Positions 23,351 through 33,123 of a stretch of 64,000 bases of DNA are shown in pieces. The number at the start of each line of letters is the position of its first letter. Position 1 is the first letter of the stretch. The stretch comes from Mesostigma viride. Taxonomy: Eukaryota > Streptophyta > Mesostigmatophyceae > Mesostigmatales > Mesostigmataceae. The position numbers and the translations under genes were made by a program. The notes beneath the pieces were generated by a model. That model was not told the origin of the DNA. It saw nothing but the letters and a program-made list of their open reading frames with translations, and ran no database searches. The stretch covers positions 4,340,976 through 4,404,975 of the forward strand of contig RPFO01000312.1 of assembly GCA_009746045.1 (NCBI GenBank). Direction: 5' to 3'.

Positions 23351-23428
23351 TTAATTAATTAATTAACTGAATTAATTAATTAATATTAATTAATCTCGTG
23401 TCCCCGTTGGGGAACCACGGAGGCTAAA
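23351..23428 (-). mobile_element. LINE-T-related 3' end, extreme truncation
   Basis: On the minus strand, a CGTGG-TTCCCC-AA-CGGGGA-CACG hairpin (23397-23419) is followed by TTAA repeats (23351-23395). This matches the second 3' hairpin and tail of LINE-T. The stem differs at paired positions (a C-G pair became T-A). The UUCG hairpin is not present, so this is a diverged subfamily or a relative. Confidence 0.45.
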
Positions 23429-24454
23429 CAGGTGGGGATGTGATAAGTAACTCACATATTCTCACCTTCCATACAACAACCTTGTTTTCCAGCAGGCTGA
23501 AGAGCATGACAGGCGTCTATGAGCTCGCCAGCTCCTTGCAACGGTGATGCCGCTCCCAGGCAGCTAGGGTCCTTGACTACGCAATATAGAATGTCTACCG
23601 TGTGAAAACCTCCATACAGGAAGCGTAGCAAAGCCAGATAACTGCCCGATCAATTCTGGGTAGCTTTAGGAAGCATGGCATACGCAGCGTAAGGAAAACA
23701 ATTGAAAGCTGCGGAAAATCTGATAGCACAACTGCAACAAGTGGAGAACAAAATAGCAAGAAAAACCCAGAAACGGCGCAAAAAGTTTCATGCCAGGTTC
23801 ATTAAGAGCGCAAACAGACTGGGCGGTGACATGCGGCAAATCAACGTACCACGGCCGGCATTATTTCCTACCCAGGCGCGCAAGAAAAGCCAGCCAGCCA
23901 TGGATGGATTAACCGCGGATCGCGCAGGCCTGAACGAAATCATTTTAGAAATGACAGGAAATGGCCGCAGATCGAAGATGCTTAGGTTATTTTCATGGTG
24001 TCCGTTACTAAACGGCTCTTGCTGCATCAAAATAACCCACGAATGTCGAGTTCTACCGTCGCAGGCACACATGCTAGATTATTCATCGCGGCCAAATTGA
24101 CGTTGGATGAGACCCCGTGCAAATCTGTACCAACAAAGGCAGCGAATTTGCAAATAGTGCAGATCTTGCTATGAAACATCATAATAGAACATCACTTTTA
24201 ACCATCGGCTTAATTTTTTCGCCTGTCGCCCGCCGGATTAGCCATATTTTAACGGAACGCACGTCGCCATGGCCACCTCCGCACGGTGCGCGCACTGTGC
24301 ACCACAATGTCAAAATAAGATCGCGTCGAATTGTGAAAGTTCAGACGGGTCAGTACTTATAGTAGAGATACGAAATCTGTGGCTTCAAATCGTTGCCCTG
24401 TCGTTCTGGCATCCTAGCCGCGCAAAACGTAAAAAAAACGCGGAAAACACGGCA
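23429..24454. other. Unannotated kilobase
   Basis: No recognisable protein. The longest frame (23702-24100, 132 codons) begins with a basic helix-rich stretch (KIARKTQKRRKKFHARF) and has no start, stop or motif that argues for a gene. The GCCATGGCCACCTCCGC word near 24267 resembles a stretch near 48509 in transposon F, so part of this may be a related non-autonomous element. Confidence 0.4.
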
Positions 24455-24589
24455 TCATACGGTATAATACGGTATTATACGTCATTATACGCTAAAACGT
24501 ATTATAACGTATGAATCATACGCTCAAAGCCAGCGTATTACGTATTATACCGTATTATACCGTATTATACGGCGTATGATCTCACTCTG
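24455..24589. repeat. CGTATTATAC decamer repeats, both orientations
   Basis: Blocks of GGTATAATACG (from 24459) and its reverse complement (24535-24571) flank a short unique core. They lead into GATCTCACTCTG, which is also the flank of LINE-G copy 1 at 11161. Confidence 0.65.
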
Positions 24590-25257
24590 ATCCGAGCTGT
24601 CCTCTACTGTAATGGCAGACGAGGCGGTAGTGTAGCGGCTATCCTCAGGACCAATAACCTCCACCTGCGGACTTCTACCCTGGCTAGCAACGGGCCGCGG
24701 GGCCCGTGGGGAGAAAACAGGAGCATACCCCTCGGGGAGGTGCTTATCGCAGATGGCAGCCCATTTCTCCTTGTCAATCATGCGGGCGCGGAGTACGGAC
24801 AGTCCCAGAAGCCCTGCATCTTCAAGCAGTTGTGTCACATAGGTCCGGGTCGCGCCGCGCCGCGGTGCCCGGCGCGCGCAAGTTTGCCAGTGGGTTGCGA
24901 TGGGACAAGGGGACCCTGCCATAGGAGGAGGTGTCTACCTGGTTCCCATCGCAACCCACTGGCAAACTTGCGCGCGCCGGGCACCGGCGCGGCGCGACCC
25001 GGACCTATGTGACACAACTGCTTGAAGATGCAGGGCTTCTGGGACTGTCCGTACTCCGCGCCCGCATGATTGACAAGGAGAAATGGGCTGCCATCTGCGA
25101 TAAGCACCTCCCCGAGGGGTATGCTCCTGTTTTCTCCCCACGGGCCCCGCGGCCCGTTGCTAGCCAGGGTAGAAGTCCGCAGGTGGAGGTTATTGGTCCT
25201 GAGGATAGCCGCTACACTACCGCCTCGTCTGCCATTACAGTAGAGGACAGCTCGGAT
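24590..25257. repeat. Large palindrome: 316 bp arms, 38 bp spacer
   Basis: Arms 24590-24905 and 24944-25257 are reverse complements with only a couple of differences (for example at the GCGCGGC run). The right arm is the coding 3' part of LINE-G; the left arm is an inverted duplicate of it. The spacer is unrelated. Possible origins are a 5' inversion during reverse transcription (twin priming) or a fold-back duplication. Confidence 0.9.
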
Positions 25258-25420
25258 GAGGATTACATCCCCATCTAGTGCTTAACGGTTGGGGGATGAT
25301 GCAGACGATATTTGTTTAAACTTTTGTGTAATTATTTTTCTAATGAGATTAGCATAGTACTCCGTGGCATGCCTTTGCGCATGACACGCAAGTACTTACT
25401 TACTTACTTACTACCTGGTT
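24944..25420 (+). mobile_element. LINE-G 3' end, copy 2
   Basis: Open frame to TAG at 25276-25278, then 3' sequence shared with 11000-11160 and a (TACT)n tail ending about 25420. Directly downstream lies the C-terminal end of LINE-P on the opposite strand. The LINE assignment rests on the truncated 3' ends with tetranucleotide tails in two copies. Confidence 0.55.
24990..25278 (+). pseudogene. LINE-G protein C-terminus, unknown function
   Basis: About 95 codons: ATRTYVTQLLEDAGLLGLSV, then KEKWAAICDKHLPEGYAPVF, a Pro/Arg-rich linker, and an acidic end SSDEDYIPI before the stop. I do not recognise a domain. The same residues are encoded in inverted orientation in the left arm of the palindrome. 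The 5' part is missing. Confidence 0.4.
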
Positions 25421-25513
25421 GGCCCGTCTTAAGCCCCCCGGCAGGGCCCACATCGGTATTCACCTGGTCTGTGCGGGCAAGATGGCCGGCAAAGAGGAGG
25501 TGGCGGTGTCGGA
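25421..25513 (-). pseudogene. LINE-P piece 3: C-terminal tail
   Basis: Continues the LINE-P frame beyond element C: IRHRHLLFAGHLARTDQVN, a form of the RxRxLxxxGHxxR motif near the C-terminus of APE-type LINE proteins, then a stop in the TAAG repeats. The junction with the (TACT)n tail of LINE-G makes the true 3' end uncertain. Confidence 0.65.
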
Positions 25514-25518
25514 TGGTA

Positions 25519-25794
25519 AGTTGTACTGTGTAGTTCTACTCAGTACCCTAAATCCTAGTGTGGACGCCGCGCCGTCAGCATCTTTGCTGCGACGGAATCT
25601 TGTGAACGGCATCTAGCGTCGCGCCGAGGAATCTCGGACTATGTTAAGCAAGTCCAATGCACGATGATAAGTTAATGAGAAATAAATGCAACGTGACGGC
25701 GGACGAGGTAGCCGCCTGCGTGTTCCTCTGCGTAGCACCAAAGCACTTGCCTCTCGACGAAGAGCGTTGGTATCCAAAACACATTATTGCAACT
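25519..25794 (+). repeat. 5' LTR of element C
   Basis: 276 bp, AGTTG...CAACT ends; identical by eye to 31144-31419. An AATAAA hexamer lies 114 bp before the end of each LTR (31306-31311 in the 3' copy) and is a candidate polyadenylation signal. No TATA box is evident. Confidence 0.93.
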
Positions 25795-25821
25795 TGTACT
25801 CAAGAAAGAACATTTTCAAAA

Positions 25822-27063
25822 ATGTTCCGGACGGGCCTGACAACGCCGTCGTCGAAAATCAAACACAAAATCAAGCTGCCGAATCTCGGAGCCCTGGGCT
25901 CGAAGGGCGTGGGCACACTTCGCAAGCCCACCGCGAGCGAGATTCAGAGGAATCTGAACGAAGAATTTGCCAAGCAGGATAGCCCCGCAGTGGTGGACAC
26001 TGCGGCGGAGGAAACTGCACCTGCAGCTGCCCGTGCAGCGGAGCTGCCAAGTGGATCACAGGCGAGAATCACCAACGAGGCTGGGCTGCGCACTGCAAGC
26101 CTAGACCGTGCTGCCCGCATCCTCTGGATGAAGGAGCAAAAGGTGATCGAGGAGCGAATTCCTGCGCCGATTCCAGCGGCTCCTGAGCCATCAGAGAAGA
26201 TGAAAGAACAGTTTATTTTGAACCTGCGCAAGTGGCACAGTGATGTCCAAGACATGGTAGCCAAGCCTATCGAATTGCTGAGGCGCAATCGGCTGGCCAC
26301 CGAGGGTTACAAGGTCGTATCCGACCTGATCGAGATAGCCTACAAGGAGGACCGGAGCTGGGAAGAATTCATGGCTAGCCTTGAGAAGAATCTCCTGAAG
26401 ACGGGGCTAATGCGCCTCGTCGCAGATGCAGTGAGTATTCTAAAGTTTGATCTGAATCGGAAGGTAGACATCAGCCAGGCAACGCTCGACTACGAGCAGA
26501 AACTGGCGTTGTCGTCCTGCTCGCCAGGTGACGCCTTCTCGGTGGTAATGTTTCTGGCAAAGGGCATCATGTCTGGTAGCCTGTCTGAGTCCGCCCTCCA
26601 GGGCATGTCGGGAACACTGACTGTCGACAAGCTAGCAAATAGGGCAGAGGCTTTCCAGATTATTCGCAATTCTGTTGCTGTGCCGGCTGCCGCCAAGGCA
26701 TTGGTGGCAGCGGGCATTTCTGACCCTCTTTCCTCTGCTGCAGCGCCCATTGCAAGAATTCATGGTGCAGGTGAAGAGAAGTGTGGCCGATGCCAGGGCA
26801 CCGGGCATGTGTGGTCGGATTGCCCAGCCAACACGAAGGCTGGTCCGAATGTGCGGCTGTGTGGCGCCTGCCACCAGCCAGGGCACTTCGCCAAGGACTG
26901 CAAGCACACACGCGGTCCGCAGGGCAAGAAGCGCCCGCCCAAGCCGGCTGGCAACATGCGGCCCAAGAAGGCCAAGTGGAACAAATGGCAGAGGCAGGGG
27001 AACACCCAGGCCACACCTGCTAACACTCATGTGCCTGTCCCTGCTCCCTCTGCAGCAAACTAG
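25822..27063 (+). CDS. Element C gag
   Basis: 413 codons from the first ATG after the LTR (25822). The N-terminus is basic; the middle is helical and capsid-like in composition, without a domain I can name. Two CCHC zinc knuckles are near the C-terminus: CGRCQGTGHVWSDC and CGACHQPGHFAKDC, followed by a Lys/Pro-rich tail. Family role: particle formation and RNA packaging. pol follows in an overlapping frame, as is common in retroelements that use frameshift read-through. Confidence 0.85.
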   Translation: MFRTGLTTPSSKIKHKIKLPNLGALGSKGVGTLRKPTASEIQRNLNEEFAKQDSPAVVDTAAEETAPAAARAAELPSGSQARITNEAGLRTASLDRAARILWMKEQKVIEERIPAPIPAAPEPSEKMKEQFILNLRKWHSDVQDMVAKPIELLRRNRLATEGYKVVSDLIEIAYKEDRSWEEFMASLEKNLLKTGLMRLVADAVSILKFDLNRKVDISQATLDYEQKLALSSCSPGDAFSVVMFLAKGIMSGSLSESALQGMSGTLTVDKLANRAEAFQIIRNSVAVPAAAKALVAAGISDPLSSAAAPIARIHGAGEEKCGRCQGTGHVWSDCPANTKAGPNVRLCGACHQPGHFAKDCKHTRGPQGKKRPPKPAGNMRPKKAKWNKWQRQGNTQATPANTHVPVPAPSAAN

Positions 27064-27086
27064 ATAGCCCATGTTGGGACGATGAT

Positions 27087-30000
27087 GTGTTTACCACTAA
27101 TCTAGCTGCATGTAATGAGCTGGGTAGTTGTGTAGACAACAATTCTGCTGCGTGCATTGCTACTGTGTTGCGTAGCGGCTTGTGCACAGACATTGTTACG
27201 CCTGCGGCGACGCGGGACCATGAACCCCCAACGACCAGTAATGCTGGTACTATGCAAGCTGGACTCATGCACGTCGACCGTGACGATGGGGGGTCACTGG
27301 CCACACCAGGTGAAGTCCTTTCCTTGACTGCTGTTGCTGCACGCTTGCATCATGTGTTAGGCCATGGGACCCACGCTATCCGTTTTGCACGGGCATTGGC
27401 ACCGGGGACTAAGTTGGCTAGCACGGTGCAGTCCATGTACAGTGGTTGTCACCAGTGTCAGTCCACTGCGCCTAAGCGTGCACGTAGGCATGTCAAACAC
27501 CCACCCCTTGAGCGTGGTCACTTGGTGTGTGACATTTTGTTCCAGGACCAGGCTGTCTACTTGCTGGGAATAGACAGATTTTCCCATTTTGTTTCAGTTG
27601 TCCCACTCAAGTCACAGCATGTTGGGGACCTCCTTGAGGGGATAGACCTGTTGGACTCCATGTTTAGCATGGTTACAGGGATGCAGTTTGATCAGCAATT
27701 CAAGTGGGCTGCCAAGGAACCTGGATATGAGTTTGTGGGAACAGTGGGGCGTGAGGACCACGAGTCACAAGGGATAGCGGAGAGAGCGGTACAGGAGTTT
27801 AAGCTGCTTGCTACCCGACGTGGGGACCACATGCCACACAGTGAATTCTCTAGTCGGCTCTTGTGGGCACTTGCCGTGTGTCGAAGTTTGAACAACCGTG
27901 TGCTGATGTCGACACAGGATGGGGTGTTGGTGACTGCCGAGGGTTTGCAGTTTGGCCAATATCACGATGTGGTGGTGGATGTGTACAAAGACCACCTAGC
28001 ATCCCGTTTTCAGCGCCTTGTCCAGTTGGATAGGCGACGTGGGGCTTATGAGCCCAGTGTGGGGCATGATGTTTGGCTGCACAAGGAAGGTGCCCTGGGT
28101 AAGCGTGGCAGGTGGCTTGGTCCAGCCAAGGTAATTTCTTGTGATGCTGCTATGCGTAAATGCGTGGTGGACTATGAGGGCACTGAGGTCACTATGGCTT
28201 GGAATAGGGTGAAGCCCTACATGCGTGATGTGGAGGCTTGGTCTAGAGTGTTGGAGTTGTACTCCGACCCTAGCAGGCTCTCTAGCACTGTGACTCCTCC
28301 TTCCTCTTCGGCTCCTGTATGTGACAATGCAGGGGACAGTGGTACTAGCGCGCCTAGTGGGGAAGCTGAGTTGGAGTTGCAGAGTGGGGACTATGATGAT
28401 GATGTTGCTGTGGTAGCACACCACTTACACACCCTAGGGGTAGAACAGGCAGAGAGCTTGCGCGACAGCTTGCCTAACCTCCCCCCTTCTGGCGTTGGTC
28501 GGGAGGATCCCTGCGTTGGTAGGGATAGTACTCAGGGCAGTTCCTGTCTTGAGCGCCCAAGCCGTAAGGGCTTTCTCACCCTTGCTGTAGAAAGGTTGAT
28601 GCGTAAACCTCCTACAGACGCTTTGCAAAATCCCGTCAAGGCAGCGATGGTATCCGCATTTGGTACCCTGGGTGATCAGCATGGTATGAGGATGTTGGTA
28701 GATACGCAGGCGAGAACCTCCATTGTCTCATCCCTGCACTACAATCCTGTGAGACCCTCAGTGCACTGGGAGTGTGTGACTGATTTTGCTGGCTCAACGA
28801 AGTTCCCTGTCCTTGGTGTCATTGATGTCAATGTGATGGGGGTGCTAGTTGAGTTTTGCGTGGTGGAAGGGTATAGTGGTCCACCAATCCTTGGTCAGAA
28901 CTTCCTTGTACGGGAGGATGTCTGGGTCAACTCCACCTGCTTGCGGCGGGAGGGGCATGCTGATCTGCCTCTTGAGGACTATGCTGTCATGTCTGACTGC
29001 CAACTTGTTGCTGTCATAGGCAACATTCGGAACGTGAACTATGCCCGTGAGAGTGATGTGCCGTTGGTAACTCAGTTGTTGCTTCCTAAACGTCCTAGCT
29101 TGGCTAGTCTCGGCATTGGACGTCATGATGTTGCTACCCAAAGCCCTATCTCTTACCATGATGCTGACGTGGAGTGTCAAACGGAGGAGGGGCTAGATGG
29201 GTGGACTAAGGCCATTATTGCGTCAGGTGAAAGGTGGCTTGCATACCGTGCTGTTGAACCGGTTGATGAAGTGCCCAGTGGTGCTCGCCTTTTGCGCCAC
29301 AAGTGGACTTTGGAGCGTAAGTTGGTGCCTGACACAACAACTAGGGTGCCTTTTGTTCGCCCGGTGGTCCTAGAATTTTCAGGTACTAGTGATCTTCCGG
29401 ACAATGCCATCTCAGCACCTGGGTTGATCAAGGATAATTGGCGCATGGTCCTGTCCTTCTACCTAGGCCAGCTCAACAAGGGACTTCCGTATGAGTCAGC
29501 CCTCATGGATTTCAGCAAAGCTTTTTTGAATGGTGATCCCAAGCTCGCTGAGAATGTGTGGGCTGGCACGACCCGCTTGTATGTGCGCTGTCCTCCCTTG
29601 TGGCAGCCTATCATGGGCAAGAAGTTTCTCCGTCTCTTGAAGGGTGTTGACGGTACTGTGACAGGTCCTCGGATTTGGCGCCTTTGCCTCGAGCGTCTTT
29701 TGCTTGATGTGATGCACATGTACTATCATGACCTGGACCCCTCTCTGTTTGTTGGCTCATGGGAGGGGCAGCCAGTTTTTGTGTTCATTCATGTCGATGA
29801 TGTGGACTGCATGGGCCCCACACCGTGGCTAGACTGGTTTTGTGCCACTGTTGCTCAGCACTTCCCGGTCGGCAAGGTCATTCGCCGCGTCTTGGACAAG
29901 TATGTCAAGTTCTGTGGCGTCGACACTATGCTCACCAAGGATGCCTCTGGCAGATATGTGATGAAGCTGCGTGCAGCGGGGGACTATGTTCAGGAGCTCA

Positions 30001-30725
30001 TCACTCAGCTTTCATCCCTTACTAGTCAGTATATTCAGCCTGCTGAGTGTGGTTCTCTGCGGGGTAAGCTGAACTGGCTGGTCTCTACCGTCTCCCCTGA
30101 CTTGGCGGTGCTTGCTCGGTTGCCAGATGACTTGATGTGCTCTCTTTCCCGCAATGTCATGTGTAAGTACATTTCTGCCTCCCCTGGGTTGGTCTTACAT
30201 GGGGTGGACTATGAGCGGCCTATTCACTTGTCCGCGTATTGTGATAGCAGTTTGGATAGTGCTAATATCTCTAAGCTCCGTGGGCGCTGTGCCGCTGTGG
30301 TGCTTTTGAGTAATTCTGCCACTGTCCATGTCCCTGAATCTTCCCCTTCACCCTTTGCGTGGTTTTCTCGCTTACATCGGCGGGTGTATGTGGGTAGTGA
30401 CACTGCAGAGGCTCGTGCCTTCTGCGAGACTGCTGAGGAGTTGATGTATTTCCGTGCGGTTCTTCGGTGGTGTTTGAAGTTTTGCCGTGTCATTCCACAG
30501 GTTGATACCACCATCTTCACGGATTCGCAGTCGCTGATTGACTTTTTGGCTGATCCTTATGCGCGCACGCGCAAGCTCGACTTCCTTCGTGCCAAAGAAT
30601 ATAGTGACGCTGTTTCGCTGTACCATGTTCGCGACAATGATAACATTTCAGATGCTTTGACCAAGCTGTATGCCAAGGCTAGGCCTCAGTATGACAAGCT
30701 TCGTCTAGTTCAGGCGACACTTTAA
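27087..30725 (+). CDS. Element C pol: integrase, retropepsin-like, RT, RNase H
   Basis: 1,212 codons, open throughout. Integrase: zinc finger H-x4-H...C-x2-C (LHHVLGH, GCHQC, residues 88-124) and core D149, D202, E232. Retropepsin-like domain at about 535-610: MLVDTQARTSIVSS with PPILGQNFL downstream. RT: motif A LMDFSKAFLNGD and motif C FIHVDDVD. RNase H: AYCDSSLDSANIS and IFTDSQSLIDF, then NISDALTKL near the end. Integrase before RT marks the copia lineage, but the protease domain sits after integrase. DTQA replaces the usual DTGA, so protease activity is unproven. The start is drawn at the first near-cognate codon; the frame opens slightly upstream. Confidence 0.88.
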   Translation: MFTTNLAACNELGSCVDNNSAACIATVLRSGLCTDIVTPAATRDHEPPTTSNAGTMQAGLMHVDRDDGGSLATPGEVLSLTAVAARLHHVLGHGTHAIRFARALAPGTKLASTVQSMYSGCHQCQSTAPKRARRHVKHPPLERGHLVCDILFQDQAVYLLGIDRFSHFVSVVPLKSQHVGDLLEGIDLLDSMFSMVTGMQFDQQFKWAAKEPGYEFVGTVGREDHESQGIAERAVQEFKLLATRRGDHMPHSEFSSRLLWALAVCRSLNNRVLMSTQDGVLVTAEGLQFGQYHDVVVDVYKDHLASRFQRLVQLDRRRGAYEPSVGHDVWLHKEGALGKRGRWLGPAKVISCDAAMRKCVVDYEGTEVTMAWNRVKPYMRDVEAWSRVLELYSDPSRLSSTVTPPSSSAPVCDNAGDSGTSAPSGEAELELQSGDYDDDVAVVAHHLHTLGVEQAESLRDSLPNLPPSGVGREDPCVGRDSTQGSSCLERPSRKGFLTLAVERLMRKPPTDALQNPVKAAMVSAFGTLGDQHGMRMLVDTQARTSIVSSLHYNPVRPSVHWECVTDFAGSTKFPVLGVIDVNVMGVLVEFCVVEGYSGPPILGQNFLVREDVWVNSTCLRREGHADLPLEDYAVMSDCQLVAVIGNIRNVNYARESDVPLVTQLLLPKRPSLASLGIGRHDVATQSPISYHDADVECQTEEGLDGWTKAIIASGERWLAYRAVEPVDEVPSGARLLRHKWTLERKLVPDTTTRVPFVRPVVLEFSGTSDLPDNAISAPGLIKDNWRMVLSFYLGQLNKGLPYESALMDFSKAFLNGDPKLAENVWAGTTRLYVRCPPLWQPIMGKKFLRLLKGVDGTVTGPRIWRLCLERLLLDVMHMYYHDLDPSLFVGSWEGQPVFVFIHVDDVDCMGPTPWLDWFCATVAQHFPVGKVIRRVLDKYVKFCGVDTMLTKDASGRYVMKLRAAGDYVQELITQLSSLTSQYIQPAECGSLRGKLNWLVSTVSPDLAVLARLPDDLMCSLSRNVMCKYISASPGLVLHGVDYERPIHLSAYCDSSLDSANISKLRGRCAAVVLLSNSATVHVPESSPSPFAWFSRLHRRVYVGSDTAEARAFCETAEELMYFRAVLRWCLKFCRVIPQVDTTIFTDSQSLIDFLADPYARTRKLDFLRAKEYSDAVSLYHVRDNDNISDALTKLYAKARPQYDKLRLVQATL

Positions 30726-31143
30726 ATTGTCCCTGTCTGATTTCAGGGTTACATCTTGCCCTGACTGATGTGTGTTCTCACTCTTTTCTGAATTTCCTAT
30801 TTAAAATTGGCATTGACCATGGCCTTGATGCTTCTCTCTGCGGGAGAGTTGCATACTATGTAATGGGCTCTTGTCTGGGTTTTCACCCGTTGATGCTTGG
30901 CGGTGGCCGGCATACTATGTTTCCGGGTTTCCCCAGTGTGGTACGATGAATAAATGACTTGCCATAATGATGTGTGTCTTGCACATGCATACCATGTTCA
31001 TGCGACCGCTATGCTTGTTGGTGTTGTTTCCCAACAAGACTTTGCCACTACTAGGATTGTGAAGTCGGTGACTGGGATGCGGCCGTACCGATCATCTTGA
31101 GTACATCCCTGTCCGTACCGACTCACAAAGAAAAAGAAGTCGG

Positions 31144-31419
31144 AGTTGTACTGTGTAGTTCTACTCAGTACCCTAAATCCTAGTGTGGACGCCGCGCCGT
31201 CAGCATCTTTGCTGCGACGGAATCTTGTGAACGGCATCTAGCGTCGCGCCGAGGAATCTCGGACTATGTTAAGCAAGTCCAATGCACGATGATAAGTTAA
31301 TGAGAAATAAATGCAACGTGACGGCGGACGAGGTAGCCGCCTGCGTGTTCCTCTGCGTAGCACCAAAGCACTTGCCTCTCGACGAAGAGCGTTGGTATCC
31401 AAAACACATTATTGCAACT
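31144..31419 (+). repeat. 3' LTR of element C
   Basis: 276 bp; preceded by the purine tract ending GTCGG and followed by the TGGTA duplication at 31420-31424. Confidence 0.93.
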
Positions 31420-31424
31420 TGGTA

Positions 31425-32127
31425 TGGGTGACAAGAGGGAGCTCGCAGTAGAGCTCGGCCCGGGTGCGGCGTTCTTGGTAGCGGACGCCGAGGATATGAC
31501 GGAGCATTCGAGTGACGGTGCCGTCAAGCTGCTGGCTCAGCGCCTGGTCCAGGGTCCACGCCTCGCAGCCATAAAGGAGGATGCTGAGGACAAGTGCCTT
31601 GAACAGAATGCGCTTGCGTCGCTCACTCAGGTAGCGACAGGTCCAGAACCTGTCGAGGCGGCGGAGGGCCGCCCAGGCCTGGCCAATGCGGGTGTTGATG
31701 TCGTCGGCCGTGGAGGGAAGCCAGCTGCCAAGGAGCTTGAAGCGAGTCGCCGGGGGGACGGGGCTGCCGTCTAGCAAGAGGAGGGTGGGTGGGGCTATCC
31801 CAGCAGGGAAGCCGATGGCCATGACCTCCGTTTTCTTGCTGATCATAAGCCCCACCGCCCGCGCTTCCAGTGATAAGCTGTCTAGCCACAGTTGGGCTGA
31901 CTCTGGGGTTTCCACGAGTGTCGTGCCATCAGCGTAGATCAGATCGCTCAGGCGGTAGGGTGGGTCAACCCCGCCGTAGCTGCCAGGCGTACTCCGTGAC
32001 CTCGATCCCCGGCGGGCGCCCCTCCACCCGGGCGAAGCGGGCTTGTGCACGCCGCATAATATAGTCCACCATAATGATGAATAGATATGGGGAGAGCACA
32101 CAGCCCTGCCACACCCCGGTGTGCAGG
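31425..32127 (-). pseudogene. LINE-P piece 2: RT motifs B to thumb
   Basis: Reads PLHTGVWQGCVLSPYLF (motif B), then in another frame LIYADGTTLV (motif C, normally YADD, here with G for the second Asp), RFKLLGSWL, and YGCEAWTLDQ. The last two are typical of the LINE thumb and linker. At least one frame change near 31990 joins the two parts. The lost aspartate alone would inactivate the polymerase. Confidence 0.8.
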
Positions 32128-32132
32128 GGAAA

Positions 32133-32426
32133 AGTTAACGTTTTTACCAAACGCAATGTGTATGATATGGTTGCAATGCAGCAATGTGTGAATATGGTTG
32201 GAAACGGAGCTTTGTTAAAATTGGATAATGTTACAGCGCTCACACACTTGAGGCTTGTACACGCGTTTGCCAAGTCAAGGCAACACACGTGAGGCGGGCT
32301 CGCAAGAGATGCCCAATTGGCACTGGCCTATTCTTTATATACTTGTGCACTGTGCTTGCTAGTCCTGAGCAGCCTAGGAGGCCTGCTCAGTAATAACACT
32401 CCCGGTACAGTATTCACTACCTGTAC
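32133..32426 (-). repeat. Element B 3' LTR, outer part (split by D)
   Basis: 294 bp of the LTR up to the insertion of element D. The remaining 394 bp lie at 40461-40854. The sum, 688 bp, equals the other LTR. Confidence 0.92.
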
Positions 32427-33123
32427 AGTTAAGCTTTCTTAGCACCTGCAATGTGAAGGATATGGTTGCAATGCAGCAATGTGTGATATGGTTGGAAACG
32501 GAGCTTTGTTAAAATCGGATAATGTTTACAGCGCTCACACACGTGAGGCTTGTACACGCGCTTGCCAAGTCAAGGCACAACACGTGAGGCGGGCTCGCAA
32601 GAGATGCCCATTTGGCACTGGCCTATTGTTTATATACTTGTGCACTGTGCTTGCTAGTCCTGAGCAGCCTAGCAGGCCTGCTCAGTAATAACACCCCCGG
32701 TACAGTATTCACTACCTGTACAGTGCCCGACTCCTATACAGTAGGTCTGCCATACAGGCACAGTGACCACAGAGCACAGTCCACAGTGACTATTGCATCT
32801 GCACCTAGAAGTCCAGGACTAAGCCTGCGGTAACCACAGACCACAGGTTAAGGTTCCTATTTCCTGCGTACGACGTATTAATCCAATACCGTCGTAGGTA
32901 CAGCACCTAATTCCTGTCAGCCCAGGAATTACTGTCGACCCCATATGTCGTCGGCAAATATTCACGTCCGACTTAGAAGAACAGCCGGCTCGCGCTCGCG
33001 CGCGACCGGGAAGTCGGAACGCCATAACTTTCTTGATACTCGTCGGAATGAACTCGTTCCGGTGCCGCTGGAATCGCAGAGATATGCCGAATCAGGATCA
33101 CGCCAATGCGCTTGGCGTTAACT
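32427..33123 (-). repeat. Element D 3' LTR
   Basis: 697 bp. On the minus strand it is preceded by the purine tract AAGAAAAGAAAGGATTGG (33124-33141), the likely plus-strand primer site. Confidence 0.93.

Larger units (their letters stand above)
25519..31419 (+). mobile_element. Element C: Ty1/copia-type LTR retrotransposon, looks whole
   Basis: 5,901 bp with 276 bp LTRs that are identical by eye, so a very recent insertion. 5 bp duplication TGGTA. LTR ends are AGTTG...CAACT, not TG...CA. Order: LTR, gag, pol (integrase, retropepsin-like, RT, RNase H), a purine tract AAAGAAAAAGAAG just before the 3' LTR, LTR. It is inserted in LINE-P. Both coding regions are open. Confidence 0.93.

Noticed and set aside
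23702-24100. A 132-codon basic protein gene
   Set aside because: No motif, no homologue in the window, and no start context or splice evidence.
32420-32430. A 7 bp duplication TGTACAG for element D, with the LTR starting TTAAGC
   Set aside because: D alone allows it, but the same-family element B (GGAAA) and elements C and H exclude it: their flanks fix a 5 bp duplication and AGTT start.
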